Source: UMGS1696 sp964463375 (lineage in GTDB: Bacteria > Bacillota > Clostridia > Oscillospirales > CAG-272). Taken from it: a stretch of 64,000 nucleotides of DNA. Position numbers and translations under genes: made by a program. The notes under the pieces are model-generated. The model was not told the origin of the DNA. It made no database searches and was given only the letters and a program-made list of their open reading frames with translations. The DNA is taken from assembly GCA_964463375.1 (NCBI GenBank), contig CAYXBQ010000005.1, positions 54,230 to 118,229 on the forward strand, in the 5' to 3' direction. Position 1 is the stretch's first letter. Each line of letters begins with the position of its first letter. Of the stretch, positions 21,996 to 30,866 are shown piece by piece.

Positions 21996-23270
21996 TCATT
22001 GTTCCATCAGCTGACGAACCGTAAGGAGCATTTGCGCTGCCTGGGCTCGGCTGACGGGAGAATCCGGGGACAATGCGCCGTCGCCTGTGCCTTGCAGGAT
22101 CCCTAAGCTGTTCAAGGCATATAAAGAGGGGCTGGCCCAGGTGGGGATCGCAGAGGTATCGGCAAAGGTGGGGACCACGTCCGGGGTCTCGGCTCCTAAG
22201 ATACCGTTCAGGATCACGGCAGCTTCGGCACGGGTGATGCTATCCTGGGGCCGGAAATACACTGCTCCATCCTGCACAGTCCCTTGTATGATCCCCAGGC
22301 TATAGGCACGCTGGACGTATCCGGTGGCGGTGGGGGTGATGCTGGCGTTGTCGGCAAAGACGGTGGTACAGGGGGCTATGTCTCCGGCTCCCAATGCTTT
22401 CATGACGGTCATGAGATAGGCTTCTCTGGTGATGTTTTCATCCGGGTGAAAGTACACCTGACCGCCTTCGGCATATACGTCCATGGCCGTTTCTGCCACC
22501 ATGACCAAGGCGGCGTTCTGGGCCCAATGGGTCTGCATATCCGCTAAGACCACCTGACAAGCCGGTTCGTCGATGGATACCTCCATGGTTTGCACAGGTG
22601 AATAGTTGCCGTAGCTGTCTCGTACCCGGTAGGTGAAGCTGTCGGAGCCGATCATGCCATCGTAGGGGGTATATTGGTAGCTGCCGGTGGCGGTATTGGT
22701 CAGGGTGACAAGGCCATGCTGGGGATAGGACACGATCTCGTAGGTCAGTGCATCTCCTTCGGGATCCGAACCGGGCAGTGTGCCCCAGGTGGTGATGTTC
22801 TGTTGGGTCCATGCGGATACGGGAACGGTGTCGGTGGTGGGAGACTGGTTGACGGTTTGGGTGAAGCGTATGGCGCAGTTGTGGCTATAGGCGTTGTCTC
22901 CTCGGAAGCGGAAGGAAGAGGAAGTGCAGTCTCCGTGGGGGACAAAGCGCAGCAGAGACACATTGCGGATCTGGATCTCCTGATTTACAGCCACTGGCAG
23001 GGTGCCAAAGTACAGGGTACCATCTCGTGCGGGGGGCAGGGATGTGATCGTGATGGTGTGTGGTGTATAGCCGATGGCATTGGCAAAATCGGTGGTGGTG
23101 AACGGGATCTCGGTGGCACAAAGTCCTGTTTGGATCATGTCGCAGGCGTTGGACAGGCATTCCAGACCCGGTGTCAGCACGATGTTGCCAAGGGCGGCGG
23201 TGGATGTGGTCATGCCGGTGAGCAGTAAAGTGGCGAAGATGGCGGATAGAGAGCGTTTGTTTTGTCGCAT
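21996..23270 (-). CDS. Secreted SLH-domain protein with cadherin/Ig-like repeat
   Basis: 424 residues with a signal peptide (cleavage probably after about residue 26, TAALG). A first region with PARDGTLYFGTLPVAV is followed by a tandem-repeat-type Ig/cadherin-like fold (DPEGDALTYEIVSYPQHG, then GSYQYTPYDGMIGSDSFTYR, the VCBS/Big_9 pattern). Three SLH modules close the protein (MQTHWAQNAALVMVAE..., FADNASITPTATGYVQRAYS..., FADTSAIPTWASPSLYALNS...). It should be bound to secondary cell-wall polymer as a surface or adhesion protein. AAGGAG precedes the start. Upstream, CACAG/CTGTG (23314-23327) is a small inverted repeat of unknown use. Confidence 0.85.
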   Translation of the reverse strand: MRQNKRSLSAIFATLLLTGMTTSTAALGNIVLTPGLECLSNACDMIQTGLCATEIPFTTTDFANAIGYTPHTITITSLPPARDGTLYFGTLPVAVNQEIQIRNVSLLRFVPHGDCTSSSFRFRGDNAYSHNCAIRFTQTVNQSPTTDTVPVSAWTQQNITTWGTLPGSDPEGDALTYEIVSYPQHGLVTLTNTATGSYQYTPYDGMIGSDSFTYRVRDSYGNYSPVQTMEVSIDEPACQVVLADMQTHWAQNAALVMVAETAMDVYAEGGQVYFHPDENITREAYLMTVMKALGAGDIAPCTTVFADNASITPTATGYVQRAYSLGIIQGTVQDGAVYFRPQDSITRAEAAVILNGILGAETPDVVPTFADTSAIPTWASPSLYALNSLGILQGTGDGALSPDSPVSRAQAAQMLLTVRQLMEQ

Positions 23271-23362
23271 AGGGCAGTTCTCCTTTGGTGAATGGTATAG
23301 AATGGTATATATGCACAGAAATCTGTGGGAATCACAGGTGGATTCTATTTACAATTTAGGTC

Positions 23363-23391
23363 TTGTCAAACGGGGAAAAAAGGTGTATAAT
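23363..23391 (+). promoter_or_regulatory. Sigma-A promoter of ilvE
   Basis: TTGTCA, 17-base spacer, TATAAT, about 32 bases before the start codon. No leucine leader or T-box structure fits in this short leader. Confidence 0.85.
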
Positions 23392-23423
23392 TATTGCATA
23401 CCATATCAAAGAGGTGTAAACAT

Positions 23424-24494
23424 ATGCTGAATATCAAAATCGAAAAGAATCCCGCACCCAAGGCAAAGCCCACCGGCAAGCTGGGTTTTGGCAAGGTGTT
23501 TACCGACCATATGTTTCTGATGTCCTACTCTGTGGAGCAGGGCTGGCATGATGCACGGATCGTTCCCTACGGCCCCATCTCCCTGGATCCTTCTGCCATG
23601 GTGTTCCACTATGCACAGGAGCTGTTCGAGGGCATGAAGGCATACCGTACGGCAGACAACAAGATCCAGCTGTTCCGGCCTGATAAGAACATCGAAAGAA
23701 TGAACAACACCTGCGACCGTCTGTGTGTGCCCCAGATCGATCCTGCCGATGCGCTCCAGGCCATCAAGACCCTGGTAGACGTGGACAAGGATTGGGTCCC
23801 CACCGACGATGGTGCTTCTCTGTATATCCGTCCCTTCATCATCGCTACCGATCCCATGTTAGGCGTGCACCCGTCTCACACCTATCTGTTCATCATCATC
23901 CTGTCTCCCAGCGGATCTTACTATGCTGCCGGTCTGGATCCGGTGAAGATCTATGTGGAACGGGAATATGTGCGCTGCGTTAAGGGCGGTACCGGTATTG
24001 CCAAGGCCGGCGGTAACTATGCGGCTTCCCTGAAGGGTCAGGAAAAGGCTGAAAAGATGGGATACGCACAGGTGCTGTGGCTGGATGGCGTACACAGAAA
24101 GTACATCGACGAAGTGGGCGCTATGAACGTATTCTTCGTGATCGATGGCGTTGTGATCACGCCTGACCTGACCGATGGCAACATTTTGCCCGGCGTGACC
24201 CGTCGTTCCTGCATCGAGCTGCTCCAGAGCTGGGGCGTGCCCGTGGAAGAACGGAAGCTCTCCATCGACGAAGTGATCGAAGCACACAAGAACGGCAAGC
24301 TGAACGAAGTATTCGGTACCGGTACGGCTGCGGTCATCTCTCCTGTTGGCGAACTGTTTGATAATGGTGAGAAGATGGTCATCAACAACAACCAGATCGG
24401 GCCTATCTCCCAGAAGCTGTACGATACCATCACCGGTATCCAGTGGGGCAAGCTGCCGGACGATATGGGTTGGACCGTTCCCGTATGTGACTGA
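23424..24494 (+). CDS. ilvE: Branched-chain amino acid aminotransferase
   Basis: 356 residues, fold-type IV PLP enzyme of the class II (eukaryote-like) branch. It moves the amino group between glutamate and the 2-oxo acids of leucine, isoleucine and valine. The pyridoxal lysine is Lys194 in GTGIAKAGGNYAASLKG; LFEGMKAYR, LYIRPFIIA and GAMNVFFVIDG are further family marks. The start at 23424 follows AGAGGTG; a preceding in-frame ATG has no ribosome site and lies too close to the promoter. Monocistronic: own promoter 23363-23391 and terminator at 24550. Confidence 0.95.
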   Translation: MLNIKIEKNPAPKAKPTGKLGFGKVFTDHMFLMSYSVEQGWHDARIVPYGPISLDPSAMVFHYAQELFEGMKAYRTADNKIQLFRPDKNIERMNNTCDRLCVPQIDPADALQAIKTLVDVDKDWVPTDDGASLYIRPFIIATDPMLGVHPSHTYLFIIILSPSGSYYAAGLDPVKIYVEREYVRCVKGGTGIAKAGGNYAASLKGQEKAEKMGYAQVLWLDGVHRKYIDEVGAMNVFFVIDGVVITPDLTDGNILPGVTRRSCIELLQSWGVPVEERKLSIDEVIEAHKNGKLNEVFGTGTAAVISPVGELFDNGEKMVINNNQIGPISQKLYDTITGIQWGKLPDDMGWTVPVCD

Positions 24495-24522
24495 CGAACG
24501 GTTGCGTTCGAACGGTTGCGTT
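24495..24522. repeat. Perfect 14-base tandem duplication after ilvE
   Basis: CGAACGGTTGCGTT occurs twice head to tail directly after the stop codon. Each unit has a GAACG/CGTTC-type mini-inverted repeat. Probably a replication-slippage duplication in the 3' untranslated region. Confidence 0.85.
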
Positions 24523-24549
24523 TATCCCTTTCCTGTAGAACTTGATTAT

Positions 24550-24587
24550 AAAACCGCTTTGTTTACCTAGAACAGAGCGGTTTTTTG
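24550..24587 (+). terminator. Rho-independent terminator of ilvE
   Basis: AAACCGCTTTGTT and AACAGAGCGGTTT around a short loop, then TTTTG. Confidence 0.9.
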
Positions 24588-24651
24588 TATCCACTCTGCC
24601 CTGCCCTACATATGCTGAAAGCAGAATCTCACGATGCTGTAGGAGGGATTT

Positions 24652-25731
24652 ATGCATACGGTCTTTCAGGGATACACGATGGTCCACGACGACATACCCA
24701 CTTTTTTTGCCGGTGCCAATACCGGGCATGGATTTGTGGGGGCTTATGGGGACTTTGCAAAAGAGGAGAAACTGCGGCAGCTTTGGATCCTCAAAGGTGG
24801 AAGTGGTACGGGGAAAAGCACGCTGATGCGTAAGATCACAGTCGATGCGGCGGGACATAGTCTTGTGCAGTATTTGTGCAGTTCGGATCCCACTTCGCTG
24901 GATGCAGTGGTGGTAGATGGGGCGTACGTGGTCTTGGACGGAACGGCGCCACACGTGTGGGAGATGGCCTATCCGGGGGCGGTCTCAGAGATCGTATATC
25001 TTGGAAAATATTGGGATGCGGTGGTGCTGCGGGAACGGCGGGAGGAGATCGTCCGTATTTCCCGGGAAAAGAAAGCGGCATACGATAAGGGATACCGGGT
25101 ATTGGCGGCGCTGTCGGTTTTGGAGACGGAAACGTACGATGCGGCCATGGCGATGTTGGATCGGGAAAAGATACAAAAGTGGGGACAGCGGCTATTGCGG
25201 GCATTCCCAAAAGCGGAACGAAGCGGTGGCGTGTGGGACTATCGCACCTGGTCGATTGGAATGCGGGGGCTATGGCGTACGGATGGACTATGGCATGGAT
25301 GCGATCGGCATTGGGTGATCGAGGATGCGTATGAAACGGCTCCTTGTCTACTTACTATCTTAACGGAATTGTGTCAGGCGGCGCAGATACCGGTGCTGCT
25401 CTCTCGACATCCGATCAACGACCGGATCGTGGAAATGGCCATTCCGGCATTGTCTCTACACTTGTCGATAGGAGATACCGGCGAGGGTGCTGACAAGACC
25501 ATATGTATGCAGCGGTTTTTGCAAAAAGACCTGTTGCAGTCCCCAAAGGGGGCGATCCGGTTGACCTGTCGGTGTATGGTGGAGATGTTGTCGCTGGCGG
25601 TGGAACACTTTGCTGTGGCGGGAGAGCGGCATATGGCACTGGAGGAGATCTACAAATCTGCGATGGATTTTGTAAGGCTGCGGCGGGATACGACACTGCT
25701 GCGGAAACAGATCGTAGCGGAACTGTCGTAA
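24652..25731 (+). CDS. P-loop ATPase of the PRK06851 type, found in spore formers
   Basis: 359 residues. Walker A is ILKGGSGTGKSTLMRK (about 47-62). GANTGHGFVGAYGD before it and QYLCSSDPTSLDAVVVDG, VVLDGTAPHVWEM and YPGAVSEIVYLGKYWD after it are the conserved blocks of this uncharacterised family, which occurs mainly in endospore-forming Firmicutes. A second P-loop-like half exists in longer members; here the C-terminal half has lost an obvious Walker motif. Function unknown; a sporulation link is known only from its distribution. Not preceded by a clear promoter. Confidence 0.75.
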   Translation: MHTVFQGYTMVHDDIPTFFAGANTGHGFVGAYGDFAKEEKLRQLWILKGGSGTGKSTLMRKITVDAAGHSLVQYLCSSDPTSLDAVVVDGAYVVLDGTAPHVWEMAYPGAVSEIVYLGKYWDAVVLRERREEIVRISREKKAAYDKGYRVLAALSVLETETYDAAMAMLDREKIQKWGQRLLRAFPKAERSGGVWDYRTWSIGMRGLWRTDGLWHGCDRHWVIEDAYETAPCLLTILTELCQAAQIPVLLSRHPINDRIVEMAIPALSLHLSIGDTGEGADKTICMQRFLQKDLLQSPKGAIRLTCRCMVEMLSLAVEHFAVAGERHMALEEIYKSAMDFVRLRRDTTLLRKQIVAELS

Positions 25732-25787
25732 TCATGTACGAAAAAACATATGTCACAAAAAGTTTATAGACCGGTATCAGTTTTCCC

Positions 25788-25816
25788 TTGATTTCTGTGG
25801 GTGTTGGTTGTATAAT
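25788..25816 (+). promoter_or_regulatory. Sigma-A promoter of the zinc-ribbon membrane protein/fucosidase run
   Basis: TTGATT, 17-base spacer, TATAAT, 36 bases before the start at 25853. It may also drive the fucosidase and isomerase genes behind it. Confidence 0.75.
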
Positions 25817-25852
25817 GAGGACAAATGAAAAATAAGAGAAGAAGGTCGTATT

Positions 25853-26263
25853 ATGAATTCTTTACGCAACAAATTACAACGGTTTCTGTGGGGGCGGTAC
25901 GGGATCGATCCGCTATATTTTGGACTGCTGGGACTCTATGTGATCCTGGTGCTCCTACAGGCCCTTCTGGGATGGGATATCCTGGCACCGCTGGCCGGGT
26001 TCGTGGTGGTCTATGCCTTTTGGCGTACGCTGTCCAAAAACCATGCAGCCAGACGGCGGGAGAATGCGCTGTTTCTGAAGCTATGGAATCCCATTGGGAG
26101 GGAATTGGTACTGCTGAAGGATCGCTTTCGGGATCATAAAAACACCCGCTATCGCCACTGCAAGCACTGCCACGCCATCCTCAAGCTGCCCCACAAAAAG
26201 GGAAATCACACGGTCGTATGCCCCAAATGCCATGAACGGTTTTCGGTGCATATCCTGTTTTGA
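25853..26263 (+). CDS. Small membrane protein with C-terminal zinc ribbon
   Basis: 136 residues. Two close hydrophobic segments (YFGLLGLYVILVLLQALLGW and ILAPLAGFVVVYAFW, about 22-62) form a membrane hairpin. The cytoplasmic tail ends in a four-cysteine zinc ribbon: CKHCHAILKLPHKKG and VVCPKCHERFSV. Proteins of this build are frequent in Clostridia and unassigned. GAAGG-like sequence precedes the ATG. It is 29 bases upstream of the fucosidase start, so it is probably co-transcribed, but a functional link is unproven. Confidence 0.75.
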   Translation: MNSLRNKLQRFLWGRYGIDPLYFGLLGLYVILVLLQALLGWDILAPLAGFVVVYAFWRTLSKNHAARRRENALFLKLWNPIGRELVLLKDRFRDHKNTRYRHCKHCHAILKLPHKKGNHTVVCPKCHERFSVHILF

Positions 26264-26292
26264 CATCATTTGATCTTGCAAAGGAGGTTTCT

Positions 26293-27702
26293 ATGGAATA
26301 TCGAGACTTTTTACAAAACGCCGCCCATGTGGTGCCCAGCCCTCGACAGCTTCGGTGGTACGACATGGAGTTCTATGCTTTCGTGCATTTTACGGTGAAT
26401 ACATACACCGATCGGGAGTGGGGTCTTGGTGACGAGCCGGAATCCATCTTCAACCCGGTGGATCTGGACTGCGACAGCTGGGTAGAAGCGGTGAAGTCTG
26501 CCGGCATGAAGGGGATCATTCTGACTGCCAAGCACCACGATGGCTTCTGCCTATGGCCCACCAAGACTACGGAACACTGCGTCCGCAACAGTCCCTGGAA
26601 AAACGGGCAGGGTGACGTGGTGAAGGAGTGTGCGGAGGCTTGCCGCCGTGGCGGGATCAAGTTTGGGGTGTATCTATCTCCCTGGGATCGCAATGCGCCG
26701 CAGTACGGTACCGATGCCTACAACGATTTCTACTGTGCGCAGCTGACGGAGCTTTTGACCGGATATGGGGAGCTGTTCGAGGTTTGGTTCGACAATGCCT
26801 GTGGAGAAGGTCCTTCCGGCAAGAAGCAGGTGTACGACTTTCCACGGTATATTGAACTCATTCGTAAGTACCAGCCGGGTGCGGTGATCTACAACGACCA
26901 TGGACCGGACGTGCGTTGGTGTGGCAATGAAGCGGGTACGGCCAGACGGGCAGAATGGGCTGTGGTTCCCCACGAGCTTTGCTTCCATGCGGACAAGCAG
27001 ACCGGTGCCGGGCCGTTGGCGGGAGATATTTCCTGGATCTTTAACTGGGACGAATGCATTGGGGATCTGCCGGTGATCCAGTATTCTCGTGGGCTTGCCT
27101 TCTGCGGTGCGGAGATCGATATGTCCATCCGACCGGGTTGGTTCTATCACGAAAACGAAGAGCCCCATTCGCTGGATCGGCTGTTCAACACCTATCTGAA
27201 CGCCTGCGGTGCCAACACGGGGTTCAACCTGAACATCCCGCCCATGCCCAATGGTAAGTTCAACGACAAGGATGTTGCCAGACTCAAAGAGCTGGGGCAG
27301 GCTATCCGGGGTGCATTTGGGGAAGATAAGGTAGTTCCCTGCACCGTGGAAAAGCTTTCTCTGACGGAGGACAACCAGTTGGCGGCTCGACCCATGTATG
27401 CAGCAGCTGCGGATGCTACGGCAGCGGACACCTCTTCCACCAGCGATACGCAGTGCCTGTTACGGCTGCATTTGCCGGAGAAGACCAAGATCGCGTATAT
27501 ACGGCTGCGGGAGAATATTGCTGTTGGTCAGCGGGTGGAAGGCTTCCGGATCCTGAACGGCGGCAGTCCTGTGTATCGTGGATATACCATTGGTCACAAC
27601 CGGATCTGCCCGGTGCAGGTGGAAACGGACACGCTGGATATTCTGATCACCTCTGCCAGAGACGTGGTGGAGCTGCGGGATATTACCGTTTATAAGGCAT
27701 AA
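26293..27702 (+). CDS. Alpha-L-fucosidase, glycoside hydrolase family 29
   Basis: 469 residues from the ATG at 26293, with AAAGGAGG seven bases upstream. No signal peptide, so cytoplasmic. GH29 marks: WYDMEFYAFVHFTVNTYTD at the start, ILTAKHHDGFCLWPT, and the nucleophile Asp167 in EVWFDNACGEG. The barrel ends near 340; the C-terminal ~100 residues form a beta-sandwich. The general acid is not fixed in this family and is not assigned. It would release L-fucose from imported glycans; the mutarotase FucU encoded at 15801 would act on the product. Followed by an isomerase gene after 68 bases without a terminator. Confidence 0.92.
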   Translation: MEYRDFLQNAAHVVPSPRQLRWYDMEFYAFVHFTVNTYTDREWGLGDEPESIFNPVDLDCDSWVEAVKSAGMKGIILTAKHHDGFCLWPTKTTEHCVRNSPWKNGQGDVVKECAEACRRGGIKFGVYLSPWDRNAPQYGTDAYNDFYCAQLTELLTGYGELFEVWFDNACGEGPSGKKQVYDFPRYIELIRKYQPGAVIYNDHGPDVRWCGNEAGTARRAEWAVVPHELCFHADKQTGAGPLAGDISWIFNWDECIGDLPVIQYSRGLAFCGAEIDMSIRPGWFYHENEEPHSLDRLFNTYLNACGANTGFNLNIPPMPNGKFNDKDVARLKELGQAIRGAFGEDKVVPCTVEKLSLTEDNQLAARPMYAAAADATAADTSSTSDTQCLLRLHLPEKTKIAYIRLRENIAVGQRVEGFRILNGGSPVYRGYTIGHNRICPVQVETDTLDILITSARDVVELRDITVYKA

Positions 27703-27770
27703 GCGCATATATATTATCCAAAATTTAAATTTTGTCTAATTTGCAAATCACGCAACAGGAGATATAGGAT

Positions 27771-28634
27771 ATGAAAGTTGGTAATTCTACAGGATCGTAT
27801 TGGTATGGCGGCGAACCGGAAGGTATCTTTGGTCGCATGGTGGAGCTGGGGTATGAAGCGGCAGACTGGGGGATCTCGGACACCAAAGCGGACATCTACC
27901 ACGACGATGCCATCATGGAAGACTACTGCAAAAAGGTACGGGCAGCGGTGGAAAAGACCGGGATCATTCTGTGGCAGGCACATGGTCCCTGGCCGACCGA
28001 TGATAAGACACCCGAATCCCGTGCCATCGAATGGGGCTATTTCCACCGGGCTGTGTACATGTGCCATCTGGCTGGCTGTCCCCGACTGGTGATCCATCCC
28101 CAGATGCCCTACGGTTGGGGTGCAGAAGAGGATGCCGATTTTTCCGAGCAGCTGACCATCGATCTGATCCGGGATCTGCTGCCGGACTGCGAAAAATATG
28201 GCGTGACCATTTGTCTGGAGAATATGCCCATGATGGCACACCGGATCTCGCCTATCCCGAAGATCGTGGAAGCGGTGAAAAAGATCGATTCTCCCTATGT
28301 GGGGATCTGTCTGGATACCGGGCACGTGAATGTGTATGGTACCGATCTGGGGGAGATGGTCCGTTGTGCGGCACCGTATCTGCAGTCTCTCCACGTACAC
28401 GATAACGATGGAAAGTCCGACCAGCACCAGCTGCCCTATCTGGGTTCTGCCAACTGGGAAAGCTTCGCTGTGGCACTGGGGGAGATCGATTTCAAGGGTC
28501 CGCTGATCCTGGAGACCTGTGGTGTACTGCCCCGCTCCGGCTCTATGGAGCTGCAAACCATGTTCGAAAAGTTCACGGTATCGGTGGCTAAGCATTTGGC
28601 TGAACAGGTGGAAGCTGCCCGGAAGGCACACTAA
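27771..28634 (+). CDS. Sugar phosphate isomerase/epimerase (TIM barrel)
   Basis: 287 residues of the AP-endonuclease-2/xylose-isomerase-like superfamily. Metal-site strands are visible: LWQAHGPWP, LVIHPQMPYGW, GVTICLENMPMM (Glu), VGICLDTGHVNVYG (Asp and His), LHVHDNDGKSDQH and LILETCG (Glu). It is distinct from the isomerases at 5042 and 12952; the three share fold but little sequence. AGGAG precedes the ATG. Located directly after the fucosidase and before a terminator, it probably acts in use of the released sugar. Confidence 0.87.
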   Translation: MKVGNSTGSYWYGGEPEGIFGRMVELGYEAADWGISDTKADIYHDDAIMEDYCKKVRAAVEKTGIILWQAHGPWPTDDKTPESRAIEWGYFHRAVYMCHLAGCPRLVIHPQMPYGWGAEEDADFSEQLTIDLIRDLLPDCEKYGVTICLENMPMMAHRISPIPKIVEAVKKIDSPYVGICLDTGHVNVYGTDLGEMVRCAAPYLQSLHVHDNDGKSDQHQLPYLGSANWESFAVALGEIDFKGPLILETCGVLPRSGSMELQTMFEKFTVSVAKHLAEQVEAARKAH

Positions 28635-28652
28635 ACAAATATCTAATGCACA

Positions 28653-28687
28653 AGCGGCGATTTGGATAATTCCAAGTCGCTGTTTTT
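28653..28687 (+). terminator. Terminator of the fucosidase/isomerase transcript
   Basis: AGCGGCGATTTGGA and TCCAAGTCGCT, then TGTTTTTT. Confidence 0.85.
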
Positions 28688-28700
28688 TATGCAATAGAAA

Positions 28701-28740
28701 AGATCCGACCTAGCTTGTAACCATAGATCGGATCTATTTT
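28701..28740 (-). terminator. Terminator of the beta-galactosidase gene
   Basis: AGATCCGA (28701-28708) and TCGGATCT (28728-28735), perfect eight-base arms; on the minus strand followed by TTTTC. It lies back to back with the plus-strand terminator. Confidence 0.8.
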
Positions 28741-28747
28741 TATGCGA

Positions 28748-30706
28748 CTATTTTACCAATACATGTACGCCGTAGGGTTCGACTTCCATGATGCCGGGGC
28801 CATAGGTCTTGCCGGTGAGCACGTCTTCCATGGGGGTATCCAGCCGGATGGTCGCTTCGCTGTTGCCCACTTCGCAGAGTACCAGGCCATTTGCCGTCTC
28901 GCCCTTGCGTTCGGCTGCTACCAGCATACCGGTCGTTTCGTGGGGTATGACACCAGCTTCTGCCATCGCATGTTTGTAAAACTTATCGAGAGCAGCCTCA
29001 TCGGGGATCGTACCACACAGGATCACAGCACCCTTGCCATAGGGGATCTTGCCGAGGATGGTCTCACCGTTCAGTGCGCTGTGTCCAGCCGTGACGGATG
29101 CCCATGCTTCACCATGTTCCGGCAAAGTATAGCATTCCACCCATCTTTGACAGCTCAGCACTTCTCCATCACACCAATGGGTCTGCAATACCGAACCGTC
29201 GGTGGGGACAGAATAGTCAAGCCGGATACCGATCATATCCTCGAGCATTCCCATAGCACGGTCGATGTAGTGTGCGCCAATATCGTTTCGCACATCTGTG
29301 AGCGGTCCTGCGATCCAGATGCCACCGTTTTCGACCCATGCACGGATGCGCTCTGCCATATCACCATCTTCGAGTGTCATGAGCAGGGGGGAGATGAGGA
29401 GCTTATAACCGTCCAAGGTATGCTTTGCACCGATCACGTCCGGGCAGATGCCTGTGCGCAGGAGAGCCTTGTGCATTCCGATGACCTCAGACGAATAGTT
29501 GAGTCCAGCCACCACGGGCTGCTGTTCAAACAGATTCCAACTACGGGAGGTGAAGTGCAGAGCAACGGGAGATTCGACCTTGGTCTCGTTGATAAAATCA
29601 GCAGCTTTACCAAATTCGTCAGCGGTCTGCTGGATCTCACCGAACACATGACAGGGGCGACCTTCGGGGGACAGCACCGAACCGTGAGTCAACTCATGCC
29701 CTGCCCAATGCTGCCGCCACAGCCAGTACATATTCGCCTCTCCACCCAATGCGATGGGCAGCCATGAATTGACACGGCAATAGCCCTCCGGCTTGAGCGT
29801 CTGGCTGATGCTGACCGAACCGTTCCATGTGGTGGCAGTTTCGGTATTCCAGAAGGGGCGATCCTTGAGGGTGCGCAGGAAATCGAACCAGAACACGACC
29901 TCATGCAGGTTGCCCGGAACGTTGTAGTGATTGAACTGCACCACGTCCAGTGGCTCTGTCATGCCCTCGTAATCCAAACCGTTGAACGGCATCATATCCG
30001 TGCCGATGGGTGCGCTCGTATACTGCCGCAGGATGGCTGCTTGACGATGCATGAAATCCATATCGGCTTTGTGGTGCGCCAGTCTCCAATCCAGGTTGAT
30101 GTGGGGGTTATGCCATGCGTTTATGGCGGGGGGAACGTCTTCGAAGTGGTCGTAAGCCTGGCTGAACAGATTCAGATTCCATCTGGCGTTCAACTCTTCG
30201 ATGGTGCCATATTTTTCCTTTAGGAAATCGTGGAATGCCTTGACGCAGTGAGGACAGGTGCAGCCAGGTCCCCATGTGTAAATCTCGTTGTCGAGCTGCC
30301 AGCCGATGACCGCCGGATCGTTGCCGAATTCCCGACCCATCGCATGTACGATGGCATCGGAGGCTTCGAGATAATGGGGGTTATTGGAGCAGCAATGCCG
30401 TCTGCCGCCGTGGTTTGTACCGGGATGCAGAACATCGGGATAGGCACGGGACAGCCAAATGGGGGGTGTGGCGGTGGGGGTGCCTAAGATCACGGCAATA
30501 CCGGCTGCGTGCAGAGCATCCACCACGTAGTGCAGCCAATCGAAATCGTACATACCACGTACCGGCTCCATTTTGCGCCAGGCAAATTCACCGATACGGG
30601 CGCAGGTGATCCCGGCTTCCTGCATCATATGGATGTCGTAGGCGATCTCTTTGGTATCCCAGTCTTCCGGATAGTAGGCACAGCCTAAGAAAGGTTTTAT
30701 GATCAT
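28748..30706 (-). CDS. Beta-galactosidase, glycoside hydrolase family 42
   Basis: 652 residues from the ATG at 30706, set by CGGAGGA seven bases upstream; a long open frame upstream (to 30925) crosses the promoter and is not coding. Cytoplasmic. FLGCAYYPEDWD opens the barrel. Acid/base Glu141 is in WQLDNEIYTWG; nucleophile Glu289 is in PFWNTETATTW. The zinc cluster cysteines of GH42 are present (RHCCSNN near 105 and CTCPHC at 149-154). A glutamine-amidotransferase-like trimerisation domain (PDVIGAKHTLDGYKLLISPL) and a small C-terminal beta domain follow. Likely substrates are galacto-oligosaccharides from plant galactan, matching the GH43 enzyme. Monocistronic. Confidence 0.93.
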   Translation of the reverse strand: MIIKPFLGCAYYPEDWDTKEIAYDIHMMQEAGITCARIGEFAWRKMEPVRGMYDFDWLHYVVDALHAAGIAVILGTPTATPPIWLSRAYPDVLHPGTNHGGRRHCCSNNPHYLEASDAIVHAMGREFGNDPAVIGWQLDNEIYTWGPGCTCPHCVKAFHDFLKEKYGTIEELNARWNLNLFSQAYDHFEDVPPAINAWHNPHINLDWRLAHHKADMDFMHRQAAILRQYTSAPIGTDMMPFNGLDYEGMTEPLDVVQFNHYNVPGNLHEVVFWFDFLRTLKDRPFWNTETATTWNGSVSISQTLKPEGYCRVNSWLPIALGGEANMYWLWRQHWAGHELTHGSVLSPEGRPCHVFGEIQQTADEFGKAADFINETKVESPVALHFTSRSWNLFEQQPVVAGLNYSSEVIGMHKALLRTGICPDVIGAKHTLDGYKLLISPLLMTLEDGDMAERIRAWVENGGIWIAGPLTDVRNDIGAHYIDRAMGMLEDMIGIRLDYSVPTDGSVLQTHWCDGEVLSCQRWVECYTLPEHGEAWASVTAGHSALNGETILGKIPYGKGAVILCGTIPDEAALDKFYKHAMAEAGVIPHETTGMLVAAERKGETANGLVLCEVGNSEATIRLDTPMEDVLTGKTYGPGIMEVEPYGVHVLVK

Positions 30707-30773
30707 AATAATCCTCCGTTGGTCAAGGCAGCACCATGGCAGAATTCGCAGTGCAGCCTGTTTCATTGGATAT

Positions 30774-30802
30774 AGTATACCACATTTTCCGGCAAATTGG
30801 AA
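30774..30802 (-). promoter_or_regulatory. Promoter of the beta-galactosidase gene
   Basis: Minus strand TTCCAA, 17-base spacer, TATACT. The -10 surroundings TGTGGTATACT are the same as at the fucU promoter (16309-16319), which may hint at shared control. Confidence 0.65.
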
Positions 30803-30821
30803 GAGGAAAATGGCAAAAATA

Positions 30822-30855
30822 CAAAAAAAGCGACTATCGTGAAGATAATCGCTTG
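30822..30855 (-). terminator. Terminator of the secA-membrane protein transcript
   Basis: Minus strand GCGATTATC, loop TTCAC-like, GATAGTCGC with one mismatch, then TTTTTTTG; twelve bases after the stop of the last gene. Confidence 0.8.
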
Positions 30856-30866
30856 AATAATTTGGA

